A stretch of 64,000 nucleotides of DNA from assembly GCA_002238605.1 (NCBI GenBank), contig MPMR01000016.1, positions 20,501-84,500 of the forward strand, written 5' to 3'. The first letter of the stretch is position 1. Every line of letters starts with the position of its first letter. Positions 52,474 through 61,174 of this stretch are shown here, piece after piece. The notes beneath the pieces were generated by a model. That model did no database searches. It was not told where the DNA came from and saw nothing but the letters and a program-made list of their open reading frames with translations. The DNA comes from BD2-11 clade cluster bacterium bin43. GTDB lineage: Bacteria > Gemmatimonadota > Gemmatimonadetes > Longimicrobiales > Gaopeijiaceae. The position numbers and the translations under genes are program-made.

Positions 52474-53697
52474 GTGGCGGCTTCGTCTTCGTGGCTGGCG
52501 GGCGGGTTCCAAGAACCGGTGAAGAACGTCCCCGCCCCGCCCTCAGCCTATGTCGACGGCTACGCCGAGGCGCGTGCGCTCGACCGGGAGGCCGCGGACA
52601 ACTACATCGCGCACACTCATATCGGCGATCCGGTCATGGACGCGGTCGTGGAGGACCTGGCATCGCTGCCCCAGCGTCGGGTCCATGAACTCATTAGCGC
52701 GGGGATGGAGGAGGATCGCGGTGGTCTCAGGAACGCGCCGCAATCGCTGCGCGATTTCTTTTTCGATGCGCCGCAGCCCGATCCAGACTGGCTGGATCGC
52801 GATGCCTTTCAACCGGGCATCCGGTCCTTTCAAAGAAACTCCGTCCTCGTCCTCTCGGCCTTCGTGGCGGGCGTACTGATCGACGGCTTCTCGACGCTGA
52901 TAAGCAAGTCGTTCGTGCAGACCGGGCGGATATTCGACAATGGTGTCTGGCGGCTCAAGCAGAACAACCGCCATCAGGTGGAGATCTTCCTGCCCGGCGG
53001 GCTGGAGCGATTCGGCGAGGGGTGGAAGCTGTCGGTCCGCATCCGGTTCGTCCACGCGCAGGTTCGGATGCTGCTGGGACAGACGGAGGAATGGGAGCAC
53101 GACGCGTGGGGCGTGCCGATCAGCGCCGCGCACATGGGCTACGCGGTCGCCTGCTTCGCGGCCCGCACCGTCAAGCACTCGGAGTCGCTGGGCGCGCGGT
53201 ACAGCCCGGAGGAGCGTGCCGGCTTCCATGACGTGTGGCGTTACGCCGGCTACCTCATGGGCATCCCGGAATCCATCCTCTTCACCGACGAGCAGCACGC
53301 GCTGCACCTGTACCGGATCGGCTCCGTTTGCGAGCCTCCTCCGACCGATGACGCGATCCTCATGACCAATGCGCTGATCAACTCCGCCCCGCTGGTCGCG
53401 AACATCGATGATCCGGCGGAGCGCCGCAAGTTGGTGAACAAGGTGATCTACCCGGTTTCCCGGGCGCTCGTGGGCAAGGGTCTTTCAGACCAACTGAGGT
53501 TCCCCAGGACGAGGGGCATGCCGTTCCCCTTGCTCGCGTACCGGATCGACCAGCGCATGCAGCGGATCAAGGCCTGGACAAGGAAGGGAGGATTCGGGGT
53601 TTTTGCGGACCTTCTTGGGGCGTCGGCCTATGAGGACGCCGGTCTCAGCTACCGGCTGCCCGACCACGCCCACGACGAACGGTCCACCAAGTGGTGA
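52474..53697 (+). CDS. Oxygenase MpaB/DUF2236 family protein
   Basis: 407 residues from GTG 52474 (GTG 52519 is a possible later start). Recognisable DUF2236 pattern: SAFVAGVLIDGFSTLISKSF early, SVRIRFVHAQVRMLLG (the R-x-x-H helix), WEHDAWGVPISAAHMGYAVA and AGFHDVWRYAGYLMGIPESI. Family members include the haem-dependent latex-clearing protein Lcp and the fungal MpaB oxygenase. His in the RFVHAQVR helix is a candidate haem ligand by analogy. The substrate here is unknown. No signal peptide is seen. The gene stands alone, flanked by long spacers. Confidence 0.8.
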   Translation: MAASSSWLAGGFQEPVKNVPAPPSAYVDGYAEARALDREAADNYIAHTHIGDPVMDAVVEDLASLPQRRVHELISAGMEEDRGGLRNAPQSLRDFFFDAPQPDPDWLDRDAFQPGIRSFQRNSVLVLSAFVAGVLIDGFSTLISKSFVQTGRIFDNGVWRLKQNNRHQVEIFLPGGLERFGEGWKLSVRIRFVHAQVRMLLGQTEEWEHDAWGVPISAAHMGYAVACFAARTVKHSESLGARYSPEERAGFHDVWRYAGYLMGIPESILFTDEQHALHLYRIGSVCEPPPTDDAILMTNALINSAPLVANIDDPAERRKLVNKVIYPVSRALVGKGLSDQLRFPRTRGMPFPLLAYRIDQRMQRIKAWTRKGGFGVFADLLGASAYEDAGLSYRLPDHAHDERSTKW

Positions 53698-53742
53698 ACG
53701 GCCCGTAGAGCGTAGGCGGTCGAGGTTTCGCCCCGCGCCCGT

Positions 53743-54171
53743 TTAGCATAAGAAACTCACTCTGATCCCAACGGCGACCTGCCTGTCAGGGGTTGGCTCG
53801 ACCACGAGCGAGGCGTTGCGCTCGCGGACCGTCTTCGCGACCGATACGAGCCCCCAGAACTTGCCGACCGCCACCGAAGCGAGCCCGACGTAGATGAGGG
53901 GCCTGGCGTCCCCGTCGCTGCTCCCGAAGAGGTTGTCGAGTTCCTCGTTGACGCCGTAAATCACCAGCCCGAAGCCGGCCACCTGGACGACGGCCGGCGC
54001 GATGCCGCGCTTGGCGTCGCCCGCGTAGGCGTGGCCGAGTACCGGCACGAACATCTCGATCGCGAACGCGATGATCGGATCCTTGTGGCCGGGGGGAGCT
54101 TCGGCGTCCTGGGCGAAGCCGGGTGTGGCCGCGATGAGCGCCAGCGCGAGAGCGAGTGTGGGTCGGTTCAT
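53743..54171 (-). CDS. Small exported membrane protein of unknown function
   Basis: 142 residues with a clear signal peptide (MNRPTLALALALIAATPGFA, cut near AQDAEA). Two hydrophobic stretches follow (IIAFAIEMFVPVLGHAYAG and IAPAVVQVAGFGLVIYGV), plus PLIYVGLASVAVGKFWGLVS. The last strand (QVAVGIRVSFLC) could be an outer-membrane-type end but finishes in Cys. I recognise no family. It lies downstream of the LuxR gene on the same strand, 149 nt away. Confidence 0.7.
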   Translation of the reverse strand: MNRPTLALALALIAATPGFAQDAEAPPGHKDPIIAFAIEMFVPVLGHAYAGDAKRGIAPAVVQVAGFGLVIYGVNEELDNLFGSSDGDARPLIYVGLASVAVGKFWGLVSVAKTVRERNASLVVEPTPDRQVAVGIRVSFLC

Positions 54172-54320
54172 GGCTTGCTTTCCCTATCTCGGATCAAACC
54201 GGTCCGGCGGTGCTGCGCAAACCTACCGGGGGGGCGCGCGCGGCGGCATCCCCTTTTCGGGGGACCTCGGCGGTGGGGCGGATGTGCAGCCGCGGTCGTG
54301 CGCGCCATCCCCGATCGCGG

Positions 54321-55469
54321 TTAGCGGACGAATCCCCGCAGGGCTTCGAGCGACAGGACCCTCCGCACGAGCTCGGTCTGCTTGCGAATGCCGAGCTTGC
54401 GGTAGACGGACTTGAGGTGCGTCTTGGCCGTGCTCTCCGCGCAACCCAGCGAAGCCGCGACGCCGGCCACCGTCTGACCGGCCGCCAGCGCCACCGCGAC
54501 GCGGCCCTCCGCGGGCGTCAAGCCCAGGACCTCGGCTGCCAGGTCCGGTTCTACGCCGTGTCGCGCGACCGGGTCGACGACCAGCGCCAGCGCCGCGACC
54601 TGCCGGCCACGATGATCCGTGTCCATCATTCGGACGGGATGGATTTCAAGAGCCAGCGGCGCGCGATTGAACCTGCGTGCGATCTTCATCGAGCCCCCTG
54701 CACCCTGAACCCCGTACGGGGGTAGCGCCCTGGCCAGCAAGCGCTGCAGCTCCGCGTTCTCCTGGTGCCCGGCAACCAGCACCCCCTTCTCGTCGCGTAG
54801 CCCATCGCCTTTCAGCAGGGTTTCCCGGGCGCGGTCGTTCGCCTCCAGGACGCGTCCGCGTCGGTCCAGCTGGATAATCCCCGCCCGTCCGTTCTCGCAC
54901 AGTTGCGCAAGCGACGCCCCCAGCGCGTCCGCGTTGGCCATCAGGTGCCGGACGCGCGCAAACTGGCGTATGTGAGGCGAGAGGCGTTTGATGGTCCGGA
55001 TCTGCTCGTGCCCCCAACCTCCGCGTTCGGTGGAGTTCCCGAAGGTCCAGACCATCCCGCACCCGTCCACTCCCAGGAGGGTCATGAAGAGGCCGTTTTC
55101 CGTCTTGTTGACACGCCGAAACTCGTTGTATGCGGCCGATGTCCTTTTTTCGTCGTCGGTGTAGAGATCCGACTTGCGGACCAGTTCGCCGTCACGAAGC
55201 CCATAGAGCCGTGGAATAGCTTCATCCTGCCAGCAGTAGTCGCGAAGATACCGGTGTTCCAGGTCCTGCCGACGTTCCGCACCCACAAAAAACCTGGCCA
55301 TGTGGACTACGGGCTCGCGCCCCGGACTCGGGTCCCCGTAAACCAGGCTATGGCCACGCGTCCGGATCATATCGTTGATCAACGCAGCCGCGGTGTCCCA
55401 CCCGACATCCCCGAGCGCCGCCATGTACAGGTTTTCCAGGACGTGCGCGAACCTGTCCTCCGCAACCAT
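54321..55469 (-). CDS. LuxR-family transcriptional regulator with a PAS-like sensor
   Basis: 382 residues from ATG 55469 (GGAGGGG upstream; the frame back to 55568 is not needed). The C-terminal helix-turn-helix of about 60 residues, LGLTPAEGRVAVALAAGQTV then AASLGCAESTAKTHLKSVYR, is a GerE/LuxR DNA-binding domain. Residues about 205-300 (AGIIQLDRRGRVLEANDRAR) look like a PAS fold. The N-terminal third is an unidentified helical sensor region. There is no receiver Asp pocket, so it is not a classical two-component regulator. Its targets are unknown. The adjacent DinB-type gene is on the same strand upstream. Confidence 0.88.
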   Translation of the reverse strand: MVAEDRFAHVLENLYMAALGDVGWDTAAALINDMIRTRGHSLVYGDPSPGREPVVHMARFFVGAERRQDLEHRYLRDYCWQDEAIPRLYGLRDGELVRKSDLYTDDEKRTSAAYNEFRRVNKTENGLFMTLLGVDGCGMVWTFGNSTERGGWGHEQIRTIKRLSPHIRQFARVRHLMANADALGASLAQLCENGRAGIIQLDRRGRVLEANDRARETLLKGDGLRDEKGVLVAGHQENAELQRLLARALPPYGVQGAGGSMKIARRFNRAPLALEIHPVRMMDTDHRGRQVAALALVVDPVARHGVEPDLAAEVLGLTPAEGRVAVALAAGQTVAGVAASLGCAESTAKTHLKSVYRKLGIRKQTELVRRVLSLEALRGFVR

Positions 55470-55598
55470 ATCGCATCCCCTCCGCCAGGTACTGTCTCGC
55501 GCAACTGCAAACCCGCCCAGGCGCTTGTTGGATACGGCAGAGTACGCACGCGAGCGCTCGCCCGCCACGAGTGGTCGGGGTGGCCTAAGCCGCCAGGA

Positions 55599-56069
55599 TT
55601 ACTCGTACATCATGCCCGGCACCTTGCCCAGGAGGCGGGCATACACCGTGAGCGCGCCCCGGTGGTGCGCCGTGTGATCCACGAGGGGCACCACAATGGC
55701 GGAACGGGACGCGCCCGGCATGATGCGCTCGTCGGGGATGGGCGCGGCCAGGTCCTCGTCCGAGGCCGCCTCGAAGGTCGCGATGGCCTTCTCGAACGCG
55801 CGGTCGAGCCACGCGATCGCCTCATCGAGCGACTCCACCGCCCGGGCCGCGGCGATCAGGCCCTCGAAGTCCATGTTCCACCCTTTCCCGAAGGCGCCAT
55901 CCACGAACCACTCGACCGAATCCGCGGCGTGCGCGATGTGGCCGGCGACGGTGTAGAGTTCGGGCTGCGGGGCGAAACCGGCGTCCTCTTCCTCGAAGAT
56001 CGAGATCATCTTCCTGATGTACCCGTGGGACGTTTCCAGCTGTGCGACGATCTCGGCGGCCTGCGACAT
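55599..56069 (-). CDS. DinB-family protein
   Basis: 156 residues from ATG 56069 (AGAGGGA seven bases upstream). Helical bundle with likely metal-site histidines in VAGHIAHAADSVEWF and VDHTAHHRGALTVYARLLGK, the standard DinB pattern. It differs clearly in sequence from the DinB protein at 46821. Its function is unknown; relatives include metal-dependent thiol S-transferases. Confidence 0.85.
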   Translation of the reverse strand: MSQAAEIVAQLETSHGYIRKMISIFEEEDAGFAPQPELYTVAGHIAHAADSVEWFVDGAFGKGWNMDFEGLIAAARAVESLDEAIAWLDRAFEKAIATFEAASDEDLAAPIPDERIMPGASRSAIVVPLVDHTAHHRGALTVYARLLGKVPGMMYE

Positions 56070-56232
56070 GGGCGTCCCTCTCTGGTGAGGTGTGGGTTGG
56101 CTGTGGGAAGGGGCGGCCAAGTCTAGCCTGGCTCGGGAAGCTTCTCCAGCCTTGGACCCCACCCCGGCTTGCATACCCTGACGTAACGTCAGGCCCGGGA
56201 TCCCATCCAGAACGGTTAGTTTCTTCGCCACG

Positions 56233-57663
56233 ATGAACACGCACGCGAGCACCGACCAGCCTACTCCAGCACCCGCGCCCGAAACCTGGTGGGACGTCCT
56301 TGTCCACGCCGTGCGCGGTACCGGGGGCGATCCCACCCGGGGCCCGATCCGGCGGGCGGTCGTCCTTCTCGCGGTGCCGATGGTGCTGGAGATGGTGATG
56401 GAGTCGCTGTTCGCGGTCGTCGACATCTACTTCGTTTCCAGGCTGGGGGACGAGGCCATGGCGGGGGTGGCGCTGACCGAATCGGTGCTGTCGCTGATCT
56501 ATACCCTCGCGATGGGGCTCAGCATCGGGGTCACGGCCGTGGTGTCGCGCCGGATCGGCGGGGGCGACGAAGAAGGGGCGTCCCGAGCCGCCGCGCAGGC
56601 CATCCTGCTGGGGCTCGCGCTGGCGCTCCTGTTCGGCATCGCCGGCGTGGCCTTCGCGCCGGACATCCTGCGGATCATGGGCGCGGACGAGAACGTGGTG
56701 GCCACCGGGGTGCCGTACACGCGCATCATGCTCGGCGGCAACGTCGTCATCCTGCTGCTGTTCCTGCAGAACGCCGCCTTCCGCGGGGCGGGCGACGCCG
56801 CGATCGCCATGCGCGTGCTGTGGATCGCCAACGGGCTCAACATCGTCCTCGATCCCCTGCTCATCTTCGGCGTCGGGCCGTTCCCGGAGTTGGGGGTGCA
56901 GGGGGCGGCGGTCGCGACCACGATCGGCCGCGGGACGGCCGTCCTGGTGCAGGTCTACACGCTGTTCCGCCTGGGCGGAAGGCTGCGCATCCGGATGCCG
57001 CACCTGGGCATCCAGCCCGCCCTCATGGCTCAGCTCGTGCGGCTCTCGGCGACGGGGATGCTTCAGACCTTCATCGCCACCGCCAGCTGGATCGGGCTCA
57101 CGCGCGTGACGGCGGTGTTCGGGGCCGAGGCGCTGGCCGGATACGTGGTCGCGATCCGGATCATTCTGTTCGCGATCCTCCCTGCATGGGGACTCTCCAA
57201 CGCGGCGGCGACCATGGTCGGGCAGGCGCTCGGGGCCGGGAACCCGGAGCGCGCCGAGCGCGCGGCGTGGATCTCGTGCAAGATGAACTTCGCCTTCCTG
57301 GGCGCGGTCAGCGTGTTCTTCATCGGCTTCGCGCCGGCCATCGTGGGGTTGTTCGGCGGAACCGAGGGTGCGTCCGCCGTCGCCGTGACCGGCCTCCGCA
57401 TCGTGTCCATCGGCTTCGTCTTCTACGGCTACGGCATGGTGCTCACGGCCGCGTTCAACGGGGCGGGCGCGGTGTGGACGCCCACAATCCTCAACTTCTT
57501 CTGCTTCTGGCTCTGGGAGATCCCGCTCGCCTGGGGCCTCTCCCTTGCCGGCGGTCTCGAGACGACCGGCGTCTTCATTGCGATGACGGTGTCGTTTTCA
57601 ACGCTGGCGGTGGTGGCCGCGGTGCTGTTCAAGCGGGGCAAATGGCGGGAGGCGAAGGTATAG
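56233..57663 (+). CDS. MATE-family multidrug/toxin exporter
   Basis: 476 residues. The cytosolic N-terminus is followed by about 12 transmembrane segments. FAVVDIYFVSRLGDEAMAGV (TM1-2 of MatE), LAMGLSIGVTAVVSRRIGGG, then the second MatE repeat (ATASWIGLTRVTAVFGAEAL, WGLSNAAATMVGQALGAGNP, PERAERAAWISCKMNF). The family exports cationic drugs or metabolites in exchange for Na+ or H+. The length is normal. No regulator is adjacent, and the divergent DinB gene shares the 163-nt upstream region. Confidence 0.95.
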   Translation: MNTHASTDQPTPAPAPETWWDVLVHAVRGTGGDPTRGPIRRAVVLLAVPMVLEMVMESLFAVVDIYFVSRLGDEAMAGVALTESVLSLIYTLAMGLSIGVTAVVSRRIGGGDEEGASRAAAQAILLGLALALLFGIAGVAFAPDILRIMGADENVVATGVPYTRIMLGGNVVILLLFLQNAAFRGAGDAAIAMRVLWIANGLNIVLDPLLIFGVGPFPELGVQGAAVATTIGRGTAVLVQVYTLFRLGGRLRIRMPHLGIQPALMAQLVRLSATGMLQTFIATASWIGLTRVTAVFGAEALAGYVVAIRIILFAILPAWGLSNAAATMVGQALGAGNPERAERAAWISCKMNFAFLGAVSVFFIGFAPAIVGLFGGTEGASAVAVTGLRIVSIGFVFYGYGMVLTAAFNGAGAVWTPTILNFFCFWLWEIPLAWGLSLAGGLETTGVFIAMTVSFSTLAVVAAVLFKRGKWREAKV

Positions 57664-57735
57664 GCGCGGAGCGGCGCCGATGCGGCCGGCCGCAATCCAG
57701 CCCGCAGGCCCCAGGAGGGCGGGATCCCAGCCGCC

Positions 57736-58146
57736 TCACACCCTCGGCAGCACCTCCGCCCCGGTCAGTCCGAGATGGTAGTCGGTCGCCCACGCAGTCC
57801 TGATCTCGTGCTGCTCCATCAGCGCCAGGCTGGAGGCGTCCACGTAGGTCAGGCGCGCTCCGCGCATGCGGTCGAGCATGCTGCAGGTGGTATGGTGAAG
57901 CGCGGCAGTCCCCTCGTGGACGATCAGGCCGTCGAGGTTGTCGAGAAAAAGCCTGCACGTGCGGGCCGACTCCTCTCCGTGCCGATGGAGGAACCACGAG
58001 CACGCCTCGGACCACACCAGCAGGGAGGAATGCCAGCGCGGCGCAGGCCCCGCGAACAGCGCGCGCGCCTGCTCGTGATACTGATCACGCCGGTTGAGGG
58101 CCGCAATGAGGATTCCCGTATCCAGAAAGACCCTTGGGTTCTTCAC
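57736..58146 (-). CDS. PIN-domain toxin (VapC-like)
   Basis: 136 residues from GTG 58146, which overlaps the antitoxin stop by 4 nt (GTGA). PIN acidic residues: Asp9 in VFLDTGILIAALN, Glu in LVWSEACSWFL, Asp in LTYVDASSLALM and Asp in AWATDYHLGLTG. It is an endoribonuclease toxin by family. Confidence 0.9.
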   Translation of the reverse strand: MKNPRVFLDTGILIAALNRRDQYHEQARALFAGPAPRWHSSLLVWSEACSWFLHRHGEESARTCRLFLDNLDGLIVHEGTAALHHTTCSMLDRMRGARLTYVDASSLALMEQHEIRTAWATDYHLGLTGAEVLPRV

Positions 58147-58370
58147 GGCGCCTCGCGCCCGTAGACCACGTCGTCAACGCTCGCGCTGTCTTCAGGCCGG
58201 CCCTCGAGGCTGCCCACCCAGGCCATCCAGGGATGGCAGACGGGCTCGCGCGCCAAGGTCTCGGCCAGGCTCCTTCGGCACAGCTCCGCCAGCGAGATAC
58301 CCTGGCGGCGAGCAGCCTTCTTGGCGCGCGCGTACATCTCCTCGTCTACGGAGATCTGAGTTCTGATCAC
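58143..58370 (-). CDS. Ribbon-helix-helix antitoxin (VapB-like)
   Basis: 75 residues from GTG 58370. VIRTQISVDEEMYARAKKAA then RRQGISLAELCRRSLAETLA is a clear ribbon-helix-helix DNA-binding unit. The acidic, less ordered C-terminus (GRPEDSASVDDVVYGREAP) should cover the PIN toxin. The open frame extends to 58475, but the inverted repeat at 58391-58421 fits an operator or promoter. That makes a start downstream of it more likely. GTG 58400 is an alternative. Confidence 0.85.
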   Translation of the reverse strand: MIRTQISVDEEMYARAKKAARRQGISLAELCRRSLAETLAREPVCHPWMAWVGSLEGRPEDSASVDDVVYGREAP

Positions 58371-58390
58371 GGGCCGGGACACCTCTCCAT

Positions 58391-58421
58391 ATGTTATCAC
58401 AGTATCAAAGCATGATAACAT
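58391..58421 (-). promoter_or_regulatory. Perfect 9-bp inverted repeat, probable antitoxin operator
   Basis: ATGTTATCA (58391-58399) and TGATAACAT (58413-58421) flank a 13-nt spacer. The site ends about 20 nt before GTG 58370 and is AT-rich, as expected for a promoter/operator bound by a ribbon-helix-helix dimer pair. Confidence 0.7.
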
Positions 58422-58598
58422 CTGATGAAGGACATCCTCAAGCTCCCGCAACGCCGGATCGGTGTCTGTGAACATGGGCGACCAAAGCTACCCCGCGATC
58501 ACGGGCGACTACATGGCGCGACGAGCCTGTCGCCGAACATGGCCCTGCCGTCGCCGTGTCGGTGACAGCCGCCCGCCCGCCGTGGTACATTCCGGGCC

Positions 58599-60107
58599 AT
58601 GCAAGGACTTCTCTCTTCCGGACACCCCGTCATCTCCGAGGCCGGCGCGGACATCCTCCGTGCCGGGGGCAACGCCTTCGATGCCGTCGCGGCGGCGGCG
58701 TTCACCAGCACCGTCGTGGAGCCCACCATGGCGAGCCTCGGGGGCGCGGGGTTCGTGCTGGCGCGCACTGGCTCGGGCGAGGAGATCCTCTTCGACTTCA
58801 TCGCCTCCGCTCCGGGTCTCGGCCTGACCGATCCGCCGGGTGAAGGCGACCGCCATTTCTATCCGGTGGACATCCTCTTCGGAGATGTGCTGCAGGAGTT
58901 CACCATCGGGCTGGCGTCCGCGGCGGTGCCGGGCACCCTCAAGGGCCTGGTGCACGTACACGAGCGCCTGGGGCGGCTGCCCCTCGCGGAGGTGGTTGCG
59001 CCGGCCGTTGCCGTTGCGCGGGCCGGGATTCGCATCACCCCCTTCGTATCCGACTCCCTGCAGCTGATGTATCCCGTGCTGCGGGATTCGCGGATTGGTG
59101 GCGCTCTCTATCTGCAGAACGGCGACGTACTGCCGGTGGGCACGCTGAGTCGCAATCCTGATCTGGCGGATTTTCTGGAACACCTCCCGCGCGATCCGCG
59201 GGGATACTATGGCGGGGACTTCGCCGAGGTCATCGAACGCGACATGCTGGAGGGCGGCGGCCTGATGACGCGCGAGGACCTGGCGCGGTATGAGGTCATC
59301 GAGCGCCGCCCCCTCTCCGTCGGGTATCGCGGGCGACGCGTCCTGACCAACCCGCCTCCCGCCCTGGGCGGGTCGCTGATGGCGCTTCGCCTGCTGCTGC
59401 AGGAAGAAGCCGATCTGTCGGGCTGCGGCTGGGGAAGCCTCGAGCACGTTCGCGCGACGGCCCGGGCGCTCGAGCGGGCCGTCCGCCTCCGGGGAGGTGA
59501 GGAGGTCGCGCGCGATCCGGCCCAGGCGGCATTGCTGGAGGGCGTCCATGCCCCGTTGATCCACGCCGTTCACGGCACCACCCACCTCAACGCCTCCGAC
59601 GCCGAGGGCAACGTCGCCGCGCTCTCCATGTCGAACGGGTCGGGCTCGTCGTACTTCCTGCCGGGAACCGGCATCCACTTCAACAACATGATGGGGGAGG
59701 TGGACCTCCACCCCGCCGGATTCCACGCCTCGGAGCCGGGGGACCGGGTGGCGTCGATGATGTCGCCCGCGCTGCTGCTGGAGGGAGACCAGGTGCTCGC
59801 CGCCCTCGGCACCGGGGGCAGCAACCGCATCCCTTCGGCAGTGTTCCAGGTGATTTCAAACCTCCTCGACCTGGGACTCTCGCCCGACGAGGCGTCCAAC
59901 TTCCCGCGCATGCATTTCGACGGCGAACAGCTCCAGATCGAGCCGGGATTCCCGGAGGAAGCGATGGCCGCGCTCGAGGAAGAATGGGACGTAGCGCCCT
60001 GGCCGCAGCAGAACCTGTACTTCGGCGGGGTGCACGTCGTGGCGCCGCGCGTGGGGGGGGTCGGGGGCGACCGGCGCCGGGAGGGCCACGGGAGCGTCGT
60101 CGAGTAG
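58599..60107 (+). CDS. Gamma-glutamyltransferase-family Ntn hydrolase
   Basis: 502 residues. The autoprocessing site is the first Thr of the TTH motif: Thr327 in VHGTTHLNASDAEGNVAAL, which would give chains of about 326 and 176 residues. Other GGT landmarks are SGHPVISEAGADILRAGGNA, VVEPTMASLGGAGFVL and SNGSGSSYFLPGTGIHFNNM (substrate-binding Ser pair region). It transfers or hydrolyses gamma-glutamyl groups from glutathione-like compounds. It is shorter than classic GGT (about 570) and has no signal peptide, suggesting a cytoplasmic form. Confidence 0.92.
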   Translation: MQGLLSSGHPVISEAGADILRAGGNAFDAVAAAAFTSTVVEPTMASLGGAGFVLARTGSGEEILFDFIASAPGLGLTDPPGEGDRHFYPVDILFGDVLQEFTIGLASAAVPGTLKGLVHVHERLGRLPLAEVVAPAVAVARAGIRITPFVSDSLQLMYPVLRDSRIGGALYLQNGDVLPVGTLSRNPDLADFLEHLPRDPRGYYGGDFAEVIERDMLEGGGLMTREDLARYEVIERRPLSVGYRGRRVLTNPPPALGGSLMALRLLLQEEADLSGCGWGSLEHVRATARALERAVRLRGGEEVARDPAQAALLEGVHAPLIHAVHGTTHLNASDAEGNVAALSMSNGSGSSYFLPGTGIHFNNMMGEVDLHPAGFHASEPGDRVASMMSPALLLEGDQVLAALGTGGSNRIPSAVFQVISNLLDLGLSPDEASNFPRMHFDGEQLQIEPGFPEEAMAALEEEWDVAPWPQQNLYFGGVHVVAPRVGGVGGDRRREGHGSVVE

Positions 60108-60165
60108 ACCGCCCGTCGCACCGTCGCCGATGGGCCTGAGGCGGACGACCTGCCGGCGGTCCGGG

Positions 60166-60987
60166 TCAGGGATCCGGCAGCAGTTCCATCGTGGTCGTCA
60201 GGTTCGTCGTCATCGCCATCCCGGCCATGCTCATGTCGAGGCTGGCTCGGCTCGACTGGCTCCGGAATCGGCCCTCGGCGAGGTCCACGACCATGTTGCC
60301 GGTGGTGGTTCCGGTGGCCGTCATGCCCCCGGCCCCCATGTCCAGATCCATGTCCATCGGACCCTCGAACGAGAGAGTTGCGAGGCTACCCTCGAGGCTC
60401 ACGAAGGTGTACGTCATCGTGACTTCGATCGACATCGACCCGGCGGGGCCCATGGGCAGGCTCAAGGGCGCGGCCACGGTCCATGAATCCCCGGGGCTGA
60501 CCTCCTCCTCGGGGAGCACGAAATGGCTCGATTCCCGCATGATGCTCGCCGGGTCGAACCCGGCGACTTGCGGCAGCCCCTCCGTACTGATGACGCCAAC
60601 CGATCCGCCGCGCGTATCCATTACCGTGGTGAAGACGCTGCCGGAATAGTCCGGCATATCCATCCCGGGAACGGTCGTCGGCATCGTCGTGGAGACCGAG
60701 TCGATGGTCGTGCGGAATCGGATCACGTCGTTCCCCACGCCAAGGACGGTTTGCGTCTGATGGGTGCGCATGGTCATGACGGGGCTCGCCGGCATCATCG
60801 GGCTTTCCACTTCCGCCTGCGTGGAGTGGGCGTAGCGGGACACCTGGCCCTCGGGCGGCGCCAGCCTCAACAGGATCGGGGTGTCGAGCGGTGCAGCGGG
60901 AGCGGGCGGATCCTGCCCGTGTGAGGCGAGCGGGGTCGAGAGCATGAGGGCCGCTGCCGCTGCGACCATGCACCATGCTGATTTCAT
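60166..60987 (-). CDS. Exported protein of unknown function
   Basis: 273 residues from ATG 60987 (AGGAGG just upstream). The signal peptide is MKSAWCMVAAAAALMLSTPL, ending near SHGQD. The mature part is Met/Thr/Ser-rich and beta-stranded (THQTQTVLGVGNDVIRFRTT, PGDSWTVAAPLSLPMGPAG, TMTYTFVSLEGSLATLSFEG). The overall pattern of repeated strand pairs is like uncharacterised secreted DUF-type proteins, but I cannot name the family. It is divergent from the Lhr helicase gene and convergent with the gamma-glutamyltransferase gene. Confidence 0.8.
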   Translation of the reverse strand: MKSAWCMVAAAAALMLSTPLASHGQDPPAPAAPLDTPILLRLAPPEGQVSRYAHSTQAEVESPMMPASPVMTMRTHQTQTVLGVGNDVIRFRTTIDSVSTTMPTTVPGMDMPDYSGSVFTTVMDTRGGSVGVISTEGLPQVAGFDPASIMRESSHFVLPEEEVSPGDSWTVAAPLSLPMGPAGSMSIEVTMTYTFVSLEGSLATLSFEGPMDMDLDMGAGGMTATGTTTGNMVVDLAEGRFRSQSSRASLDMSMAGMAMTTNLTTTMELLPDP

Positions 60988-61174
60988 CGGTCCTCCTGGC
61001 GGTATCGGGACTGGGACTTCGGGCCCCGCGCCGTCGCGCGAGAGGCCGGCTTCGGCGCCGGCGTCCAGAGGCCGAGGTACCTGAAACCTGCACGCTCGGA
61101 CCCGGCCGTGCCACCGGGCCTCGGGCGCGCCACATCGCGGTTGCCGGTGCCGGTCATCCGGGTTACGGTTCGCG

